Part shown: positions 56,800-64,000 of the stretch, piece after piece
Position numbering within the stretch: position 1 is the stretch's first letter
Layout: every line of letters starts with the position of its first letter
Assembly (NCBI RefSeq): GCF_033473495.1
Contig: NC_088935.1
Coordinates: forward strand, 558,001-622,000
Length of the DNA stretch: 64,000 nucleotides
Reading direction: 5' to 3'
Source of the DNA: Cercospora beticola
Taxonomy: Eukaryota; Ascomycota; Dothideomycetes; Mycosphaerellales; Mycosphaerellaceae
Translations under genes and position numbers: made by a program
The notes under the pieces: generated by a model
Database searches by the model: none
Told to the model about the DNA's origin: nothing
Seen by the model: the letters and a program-made list of their open reading frames with translations, nothing else

Positions 56800-59013
56800 A
56801 TGACTTCCAACATGAACGATTATCTTGCCAAGAAGAAGCAGGTTTTCGACGCTTTGGACAAGTTGGATAACAGTAGCGACGATGAGCCTGACCTGGGGCG
56901 ACAAGCGTCTGAAGACGCGCTGAAACGCGCTGCAGCGAGAGGACAACAGAAACACGCTGCGCTGGCATCGAAAGCAGAAAAGCGTCCTCTCGCTCGCTCC
57001 ATCTCTGATAACACCGGAGCCTTTCAGGGGAGGGAGGCGAACCAAGATGCAACTATCAACTCGTCTCCGCCAAAGAACAGCGCTGCGCGCGAGCGAAGGT
57101 CAGTTGTTCCATCGTCAACCGATCCGAAGAGTGCCAACGTTCCGCCAAAGCCGCCACTACCTCGCGGACTGAGACAGACTGTCAGCGACATCAGTTCTGG
57201 CCAGCGAAGCAAGCCGGGTACAACACAAGTGACAGGCAAGCGGAAGCGTGAGGCGTCAATCAAGCTTGTACCAGAAGCGATACAGGTCTTTCGTGATCTG
57301 CACTTTTACTTCTTCCCAAACAATGACTCAGCACCTGCTCGCCGGATGCGCATCACAAAAGCTCGCGAATATGGCGCAGTATGGCACCAGACATGGGGTA
57401 AAGATATCACGCACGTTGTCGTTGACAAATCTATGACTTTTGACGACTTGAAGAAATGGCTGAAAGTGGACAGCATTCCGCAAAGCGTGATCGTGGTCAA
57501 CGACGTATATCCCGCCGAATGCATTACATACGGCGTGCTTCTTGATCCATCGCCTACCCGATTTGCAGTCAAAGGCTTTGTGCCGCCCAAAACTTCTGGG
57601 ATAGACTCAGTCGAATCTGACAAGTCTCTGAAACTGAAACCTGCGAAAGGCAAAGCCCAAATGGAAAGACGAGCTGAGACTCCACCAAGAGAGGACGAGC
57701 TTGCCGCAGTCGCTTCTGCGGTTGTCGCCGGACATCCGGTCGATGATTCACTGGACGATCCGGCACGCGTCGCCAACAGCTTTCAATTCTCCAGCGTTGC
57801 AAGCAACAGCGAACTAGACGATGCGATCGCAAAAGCCAAAGCACTTCAAGCCATACACATTGGTGAAGAAGAGGATGAAGATCGACCCAACAGCTCTGAA
57901 GGCTTGGGGTCTGGAGAGCAAGAGAAGAAGCCAGGCTTGCAACTTGTGGCCACGCGCAAGACCAAGTTCAAAGAGGCGCGAGACAGATGGCAGTGCATGC
58001 AAAAGAATACTGGTGCCAATTCAGACAACCCAAACAGCGGTACTATCGAAATTTTGCAGCAAATGGCAGACTATTACGGCCAGACAGGCGATGAATGGCG
58101 GATCAGAGCCTATCGCAAAGCAATAGCGACTTTGAAGAATCATCCGATCAAGGTCACCACGAAGGAGGAGGCCGGAGCGCTTCCAAACATCGGACCACGT
58201 CTGGCCGAGAAGATCGAAGAGATTGCTTTCACAAACCGCCTCAGAAGACTCGAAAACGCCAAAGCAGAACCTTCGGACCAACTCCTGCAAACTTTCATGG
58301 GTGTATACGGCGCAGGAATCAAGCAAGCAACCGAATGGGTCCACCAAGGCTACCAAACCCTCGACGACCTCCTCGCCAAAGCTCCTCTCACCACCAACCA
58401 ACGAATCGGCATCGAACACTACACCGACTTCAACTCCCGCATTCCCCGTTCCGAAGTCGCCCAACACGGCGCCATCGTACGCAACGCTCTCAAACAACTC
58501 GATCCAACATTCGAAGTCATCATCGGCGGCTCCTATCGCCGCGGAGCCTCCGACAGCGGCGACATCGACTGCATCATAACCCGCCCCAACACCGGCGCCG
58601 CTCACCTCCGCAACATCATAATGAATCAACTCGTACCGTCCCTCACAGCCCAAAACTTCCTCGTCGCGAACCTTGCCATGAAATCCAAAGACGATGGAAG
58701 TAAATGGCATGGAGCATCCTGTCTACCAGGTAGTAAAATCTGGCGTCGCATGGATTTACTCCTTGTACCTTCGGACGAAATTGGGGCCGCGTTGATATAC
58801 TTTACCGGAAATGACATTTTCAATAGGTCTTTGAGGTTGTTGGCTAGTACGAAGGGGATGAGATTGAATCAGAGGGGTTTGTATAAGGATGTTTTGAGGG
58901 GGAAGGGGAGGGAGAAGTTGGCGGAGGGGACGCTTGTGGAGGGGAGGGATGAGAAGAGGATTTTTGAGATTCTGGGGGTGAAGTGGAGGCCGCCGGAGGA
59001 GAGGATTTGTTAG
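56800..59013 (+). CDS. POL4: Family X DNA polymerase (Pol4 / Pol lambda-like)
   Basis: Single exon, 737 aa from the ATG at 56800 (the frame is open upstream only from non-ATG codons). A BRCT domain covers about residues 160-260 (FYFFPNN... GKDITHVVVDKSM). The 8-kDa domain starts near 410 (ILQQMADYYGQTGDEWRIRA) with the LPNIGPRLAEKIEEI hairpin motif. The palm carries GGSYRRGASDSGDIDC at about 575-590, with both catalytic Asp, and a third Asp in RRMDLLLVP. The YFTGNDIFNRSLR thumb motif (about 666) is the YF-TG sugar selector. Such enzymes fill gaps in base-excision repair and non-homologous end joining. Length is slightly above yeast Pol4 (582 aa) because of a 150-residue disordered N-terminus and a linker after the BRCT domain. 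It converges on PUF6. Confidence 0.95.
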   Translation: MTSNMNDYLAKKKQVFDALDKLDNSSDDEPDLGRQASEDALKRAAARGQQKHAALASKAEKRPLARSISDNTGAFQGREANQDATINSSPPKNSAARERRSVVPSSTDPKSANVPPKPPLPRGLRQTVSDISSGQRSKPGTTQVTGKRKREASIKLVPEAIQVFRDLHFYFFPNNDSAPARRMRITKAREYGAVWHQTWGKDITHVVVDKSMTFDDLKKWLKVDSIPQSVIVVNDVYPAECITYGVLLDPSPTRFAVKGFVPPKTSGIDSVESDKSLKLKPAKGKAQMERRAETPPREDELAAVASAVVAGHPVDDSLDDPARVANSFQFSSVASNSELDDAIAKAKALQAIHIGEEEDEDRPNSSEGLGSGEQEKKPGLQLVATRKTKFKEARDRWQCMQKNTGANSDNPNSGTIEILQQMADYYGQTGDEWRIRAYRKAIATLKNHPIKVTTKEEAGALPNIGPRLAEKIEEIAFTNRLRRLENAKAEPSDQLLQTFMGVYGAGIKQATEWVHQGYQTLDDLLAKAPLTTNQRIGIEHYTDFNSRIPRSEVAQHGAIVRNALKQLDPTFEVIIGGSYRRGASDSGDIDCIITRPNTGAAHLRNIIMNQLVPSLTAQNFLVANLAMKSKDDGSKWHGASCLPGSKIWRRMDLLLVPSDEIGAALIYFTGNDIFNRSLRLLASTKGMRLNQRGLYKDVLRGKGREKLAEGTLVEGRDEKRIFEILGVKWRPPEERIC

Positions 59014-59150
59014 GGTGGGTCAAGAGTGGTTGGAGACTGGAGGGAACGAGGGAGGTTTTGCCTGGGACATAAAGGCCCTGAGTCCAGAAGTTCATACGAT
59101 GCTTTAATACTGGTATCATCAGTCTACCTCTGAACAACATGTAGACGACG

Positions 59151-61214
59151 TTAGCCCAACTTTTCCAACAGAATTCTTGCGCCAGCATTCCCTTTGTGCT
59201 CTACTTTTCGCTTCTTGTTCTTGTTTTTGCCAGTCTCTTCTTCCTCGTCACTGGTCTTTTCGACTTTGCCTTCACTGCTTGCCTCAGCAGCTTTCTTGAT
59301 CTCCTCCTTTCCCTTCTCCAACGCTTTTCTCACTTTCTTCTTGATATCCTTATCTACATCTTCTGACTCCAGTAGCGCGACCACGACAAATGATGAGTCG
59401 CTGGTTGCCCAGCTGACAATGTGCTCTTTGATTTGGGGATATAAAGTAGCTGCGAAGCCAAGTCTTGGCTCTGATAGCACGACGGTCTTCGTCGCTGGAT
59501 CGAAAGCTCCGCCTGTGACGAGTGTCTTCAGCATGCGTCCGACTGCTGGGTCTTTTGCGATGTGGTCTTCCGAATGAGGGTCTCCTTCTGCCAGAGCAGC
59601 CACGGCCTCGGCTGCTGTGGCTCGGTTCGATGCATTGCAGGAGAGGAGAATTTCGGAGATGGCTTGGGTGCCGAAAGAAGATGTGATGAGGTTTGATGCA
59701 CGATCAGCCACAAGTTCGAGTAGTGGCTCGCTGACGGTCTTGAGAAGCTCGTCTCGTCGTTGCGATGGAGCTTTCTTGGAAGTTGTGGCGCGGACGGCAT
59801 GGATCTCTTTGATAGCCTCCTTCTCGCCCGCTTGACAAAGCCATTTAGCGGTGCCGGCTAGAGGGAAGAGGATCGGTAGCCTGGAATGGAGATTTGTGAG
59901 CATCGCTTCGAGCCTGTCGTGTTTGGATTTTGTGTCTTCGTTTTTCAGACCCAGTAGTTCTGTGAGCACGGTCTGTGAGGTCAATTTGGTGTCATCTGTC
60001 ACATCCAGACCAGCAACCAGGACCATGCGAGCGTGAACGTCGAAGGCCATTGTCTCAATGTGGTCTTTGAAGCATTTCAGTATTTGTTTCCTCGCTTTCG
60101 CGGAGCCATGTGCGAGAGCAAGGCACACAAGTCGAGAACCTGATTTTGTGAATGCCAGATTTCGGTAAAGGTCGCCGCCGCCATCATTCTCTTCCGCATC
60201 GATATCGTTCCGTAAGATTTCAAGGAACTCAGACTGTTCCTCTGAGCCAGGTTGAAGGGCCAAGAAGTACTGTAACATCGCATCGTGCAGCATTGTGAAG
60301 CCAGTCATCTTCTTCTGAATGAGGTTGTTAATAAGCTGCTTCAAGTAGCCAAGAATCGGCTTGCGTTTCTCCGGATTTGCTTCCAAAATCTTCACAAGGT
60401 CCGCCGTGACATCGGCAGGGGGTGCTTTCTTCGTATACTGCTTTCCCTCGATAGCATACTCTGCTCCGTACCATTCCCGCAATATCACCGCCTTTTGCTT
60501 CGGAGTTGCCACTTGCCGGTAAATGTCGTCCAAGATCCACGATGCTTCGGGGTGGTTGATCAACCTTTTGATGTTGCCGTAGAATTGTGGGATGATCATG
60601 TCCTTGTCCGCGCGATCACCTTGTACAACCATCTTTGCAACGAGGAACTTCCCGTATCGCGACTCCACCAAGTCGCGCACATCGTTCTGCAGCTCTTTCA
60701 CAATGCCCTTCAGCTGTGCCGGCCTCGCATACTTGATGGCGCACTGCACCACTCTGACAGAATCGTGCTTGAAGACGAAATCCCGCACTCTGCCGTCGAT
60801 AATCGAGAACAGCTCTGTCAACAGCTCCTCACGCTCTTCTTTGGGTACATGCGATTTTCTCCTGAGCTTCTCCCACAGCTGCTTCGACCTGTGTACCACA
60901 TCCGCATTGGGCTTCGCAGCTTTTCGCTCCTTCGCCAGTTGTCGTTGTTTCGCATGTGCTTCGGCCGAAGAGGTATCGAGCTTGAATTTAGCGTTGGTGT
61001 TGCTCATAGGCTTCTTGACCATGTCCGCTCGCTCGGAGTTCATCGCGCCCGTATCGACATCGTCGTCCTCGCCATCGTCGTTGGCAGCTTGCTCGAGACG
61101 AGATGGTTTCGCTGGCTTTTCGTATTTGTATCCGCCGGTCTTTTGCTTCTTCTCACTTTTCCCAGCAGCAGATGGCGCTTCCTTGCGCTTGATTCCACCC
61201 ATCTTGTTGGACAT
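59151..61214 (-). CDS. PUF6: Puf6-family pumilio-repeat protein (ribosome biogenesis)
   Basis: Single exon, 687 aa from the ATG at 61214 (MSNKMGGIKRKEAP). A basic, Lys-rich N-terminus is followed by pumilio-like repeats from about residue 130 (LFSIIDGRVRDFVFKHDSVR, QCAIKYARPAQLKGIVKELQ, SRYGKFLVAKMVVQGD). The CPL domain is in the second half (LYRNLAFTKSGSRLVCLALA, then CFKDHIETMAFDVHARMVLV), and a Lys/Glu-rich tail ends GNAGARILLEKLG. This layout is that of Puf6/PUM3. In yeast the protein works in 60S subunit assembly in the nucleolus and in ASH1 mRNA repression. It lies tail to tail with the polymerase gene, 137 bp apart. Confidence 0.95.
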   Translation of the reverse strand: MSNKMGGIKRKEAPSAAGKSEKKQKTGGYKYEKPAKPSRLEQAANDDGEDDDVDTGAMNSERADMVKKPMSNTNAKFKLDTSSAEAHAKQRQLAKERKAAKPNADVVHRSKQLWEKLRRKSHVPKEEREELLTELFSIIDGRVRDFVFKHDSVRVVQCAIKYARPAQLKGIVKELQNDVRDLVESRYGKFLVAKMVVQGDRADKDMIIPQFYGNIKRLINHPEASWILDDIYRQVATPKQKAVILREWYGAEYAIEGKQYTKKAPPADVTADLVKILEANPEKRKPILGYLKQLINNLIQKKMTGFTMLHDAMLQYFLALQPGSEEQSEFLEILRNDIDAEENDGGGDLYRNLAFTKSGSRLVCLALAHGSAKARKQILKCFKDHIETMAFDVHARMVLVAGLDVTDDTKLTSQTVLTELLGLKNEDTKSKHDRLEAMLTNLHSRLPILFPLAGTAKWLCQAGEKEAIKEIHAVRATTSKKAPSQRRDELLKTVSEPLLELVADRASNLITSSFGTQAISEILLSCNASNRATAAEAVAALAEGDPHSEDHIAKDPAVGRMLKTLVTGGAFDPATKTVVLSEPRLGFAATLYPQIKEHIVSWATSDSSFVVVALLESEDVDKDIKKKVRKALEKGKEEIKKAAEASSEGKVEKTSDEEEETGKNKNKKRKVEHKGNAGARILLEKLG

Positions 61215-63769
61215 TGTCTTTCTGGAGGATTTGCAGATTCCCTCGCTCAACTTTCTGCTCGGATGAAGCTGGACTTTTTTCAGTGGAGCAGCGGATCGGC
61301 GCGCTCATCCGATCTCGCTAGCTCCATGCGCTCCTTCCACCCATTCACATCCTTCCCAACCAACACCAACACGTCAAGTCCGTCCTTCAGCTACTTCGCA
61401 ATACGCCCAAGCTAGGGCTCAATTGCGACTATGCTTATAACGTCTTCTCAATGCTGACGACAGCATCAAGTCTGAGATCAAATCGTGCGCGCGACGCTGT
61501 CCTGCAGAACACCGAACATCGATGAGCAGAATTGCATTAACAGTTTCCGGCCACTCATTCGCACACCTCCACAAGCATCGCAGAAAACAGTCCGATACAT
61601 CTCATCGTCGCAGATTACCATAGAAGCGCGGTTCAAGTATCTAGACTGGAGAGCTTTGGCTATCGCACGAAGGCGATCGGCCTCAACTACGCATTGAAGT
61701 TCGCCCTCTACCCTACACAGGACCTCGCGACTTAGGCAAGAGTACTTCTCGAGGGCGAGGAGACATGAACGTTAGAGGAGGTGCCCCCATGATAACGCCT
61801 TCAACACCCTTACCACGCTCTGTCTCTAATCATTTGCCCGTGCTTTGATACAGATGTTCCGGACGGTCTTTTTTCTCCACCAAGACAAAATTACAGTATT
61901 CGGGACACCGCCGACTATGAGGAATACGGGTCTTAGGTGCGAGACCGACTCACTATTCCTGTGCCGAGAATTTTGTCCTCAGACCATCGCATTGGATACG
62001 ACAGCATTTTGAAAGCCGACTGCTTGTCTCGGGGAAGCGCTCGATGTTCTCGGGGCTGTACTTGATACTTGTTGAGCCGCTGTGCTGCTGGAAGTCAATG
62101 AAATTCGGCTGCCGCTGGTCAATCGAGGCGGCGTACACACGCACAGCTTGTATGGCCGTATTGCCCTTGGTCGGCAGCAGCAATTGAACCAACATCGCTT
62201 CCATGATTACTGCAATGGGCTGCGGGAGACACTCCTCAATTTCCAAAACGTCCGAAGAATATCCTTCTCCGAACGAAATTGCAGATCATCAACAGGCGCA
62301 GATTCTACTCAAAAGTCGTGCGGCATTCTCCAGACACCCAAACAACATGTCGCGCTCTCCAGGGTACCGAACCTGGTCAAGCGTGCCGTCTGACAACTCA
62401 GCTGTAGTGCTGATGTTTACAAAGCTCACTGCACATTGTGGCTGATTCTGCCTAGAAGAACTACAGAATTGTTTGTCCAATGTTGCAACGAGCTAAGTGC
62501 AGCGCAGACGGGTATCGAGGTGTTGAGGCCGCTTGCGTATCGATGTTTTCACAGCGCGTCTTGGAGCCTGGTCGATCCGTAACCAACCACCTCCGGGATT
62601 TGAGGTAGTCGGTGGGAAAGCGGTGAAACCATCACGGTTCTGCTTACGATCAGGTGGAACTTTTCTGTCGTCAGCGTTGAAGGCGCTGATACGAGAAAGA
62701 CTTTAGCTACCACAGTATCCGGTCAACATCTGTCTCATGATACATTCGAGAGCTAGGACATTTGGCGGTATTGCCCCATTCATGCCATTTTTGCAAGCGA
62801 GCCACCTCACAAGCGACGCATTCTGCAACAATCGGCCTATTCGGGCGTGGTTGCTTGCACGATAGCCCCAGCCGGCGATCTTCCGAGTGGGCGAACGCGA
62901 TTCTTCAAGTCTTGCTATTCATAGGCATAGTGACTTTCGATGGGTTTCTGGTGGTCTTGAATCACGAGTCGTGCTCGATACCAGCGCATCGCGAGTCCAC
63001 ATTCGCAGGGACTATTTGACGCAATATGCAAGCTCAACAATACCTTGTTGACGACATGCCGGAGGCTCCACCGGAGTGAAGCGAGATGCGAGGAGGGCTC
63101 GATGGAGAACTCGGCCCACAAAGCACCGGACCGCCGTGCCAAGTGGCTATTCTTGGAATCCTTCGTCGATCTCAAAACTTTGTGCCACTGGGAGAACACC
63201 TCGTAGTGCAACTACTTCCCTACTTTTCATGCTATTTTGCAACGGAATACGAGGTTACAGCGATCTGCTGTACTCTTCTGGCACAGCACTATCCGGCAAA
63301 GCCTCCGTCCGCCTAAAATTCCGCCCCTAGCTGGGGTTGTGCTTCTACACTTGGCCGGATAGCTTGACCGACGCCACTCTTTGTTACATCATACCCTGGG
63401 ATTATGTGAAGTCTGCCTGACACAAGTCAACTACACGTCCCTAACTAGTGACATGATGCGCTTCGTATTGGCACCACTCGCTCGGTGCGATCGCCATTGC
63501 GAAGCTCCGACTCTCTCTTCTATTGTGGGATGCGACTAACGTCACATCTTTTCGTACAGCAGATGTGCATGCTACTCTATCGTGAGAATTCTGCCGGTGA
63601 TCATCCCGGGCTGTTCGGCATGGAAGGTGAGGCAATGAGTGAGATACAAAGATCCTGATCCTGCCCGACCAAGTTACTTCGAAGCATCAAATCCAGCAAC
63701 ATCAATCGCGATAGCAAGTCAAATACCATCTCGACCACCCCAACAAACCCACCAACCAACACCGACAAA
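61215..63769. other. Intergenic region without a recognisable gene
   Basis: 2.6 kb with frames under 105 codons only, none with a domain or consistent exon chain. The left end should hold the PUF6 promoter. The right end holds that of the secreted-protein gene, whose last 50 bases before the ATG are a C/A-rich, G-poor leader typical of strongly expressed fungal genes. Confidence 0.45.
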
Positions 63770-64000
63770 ATGTACGCCAACCTCGCTATCGCTGCTCTCG
63801 CCTCCATGGCCGCTGCCATGCCAGCTCCTCAGGCCGGCAGCAGCCCACAAGAGCCTCTGAAGTTCGCCGGCATGGCCCTCCGCAGCGCCAGCCCAATCCA
63901 CTTCGGCCAAATCAACGCCAACGGCTCCGAGTTCCTCATCGGCGCCGAGCCAGCAACCTACAAGCCAGACGTCGTCGAGGGTGAATTCAACAACCAGACC
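63770..64000 (+). CDS. Secreted cell-wall protein, phiA-like (5' part, cut by window end)
   Basis: The first 77 codons of a gene that runs off the right edge. Residues 1-17 form a signal peptide (YANLAIAALASMAAAMPAP). The mature start, with FAGMALRSASPIHFGQINAN and FLIGAEPATYKP, resembles fungal phiA proteins (ALRS.SP.H...NA.G..F), wall proteins linked to phialide/conidium formation and known as allergens in Aspergillus. Codons end almost always in C or G (GCC, AAC, ATC), unlike the neighbouring genes, which suggests high expression. No intron is visible yet. The phiA assignment rests on one short conserved stretch and needs the rest of the gene. Confidence 0.6.
   Translation, partial: MYANLAIAALASMAAAMPAPQAGSSPQEPLKFAGMALRSASPIHFGQINANGSEFLIGAEPATYKPDVVEGEFNNQT

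Noticed and set aside
58021..58710. 229-codon minus-strand frame
   Set aside because: Antisense to the palm and finger region of the family X polymerase, no independent evidence.
60285..61415. 376-codon plus-strand frame
   Set aside because: Antisense shadow of PUF6, whose minus-strand frame has clear family motifs.
1..64000. tRNA, rRNA, CRISPR and transposon search
   Set aside because: No convincing B-box with matching cloverleaf, no rRNA-like segment, no spaced direct repeats, and no terminal repeats or transposase/reverse-transcriptase domains were seen by eye. A tRNAscan/RepeatMasker run would be decisive.

Overview
This window is nuclear DNA of a filamentous ascomycete (Pezizomycotina). 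Most genes have several short introns (about 42-110 nt, GTAAGT/GTGAGT donors, CTNAC-like branch points), and gene content is typical of the group: UstYa-family oxidase, TRI12-type exporter, GH24 lysozyme, GT90/CAP10 glycosyltransferase, a phiA-like wall protein and DUF6590-like proteins. A Dothideomycete, perhaps Mycosphaerellales/Capnodiales, is my best guess, but that is inference. No rRNA, tRNA, CRISPR or intact transposon was found. Gene models were built by reading splice junctions by eye and checking phase, and every multi-exon model below stays in frame.

Layout. 0-4.8 kb holds no recognisable gene. 4.8-12 kb: an RSC/SWI-SNF subunit (Rsc7/Swp82), mitochondrial/cytosolic fumarase, an Hsp9/Hsp12-like stress protein and a secreted phage-type lysozyme. 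12.8-16.1 kb: a divergent pair of single-exon genes, a DUF6590-like protein and a long coiled-coil protein. 16.2-18.8 kb: tubulin cofactor E and Apq12, head to head. 19.3-26.4 kb is accessory in character: an unknown 324-aa protein, a UstYa/DUF3328 protein with both HxxHC motifs, and a 13-exon TRI12-type MFS exporter. 26.7-29.9 kb: the GTPase Rbg1/DRG1 and cysteine dioxygenase. 29.9-35.7 kb is a 5.8-kb stretch without a recognisable gene, leading into a domesticated CENP-B/Tc5-type DNA-binding protein (35.7-37.5 kb). 38.1-41.8 kb: a PXA-domain protein containing a 1.19-kb intron, divergent from Mediator subunit Med10. 43-50.8 kb: an HSL-type esterase, a large GT90 transferase with a multi-span membrane N-terminus, and the cell-wall-integrity MAPKK (Mkk1/2). 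52.7-56.1 kb: a second divergent coiled-coil/DUF6590-like pair, in the opposite orientation to the first. 56.8-61.2 kb: a family X DNA polymerase and Puf6, tail to tail. The right edge cuts a secreted phiA-like gene.

The most striking observation is the repeated module. Two head-to-head pairs, each made of a DUF6590-like gene and a coiled-coil gene, lie about 37 kb apart in opposite orientation. Both partners are recognisably homologous between loci and all four genes are intronless among intron-rich neighbours. Preservation of the pairing suggests that the two products work together. Their function is unknown to me.
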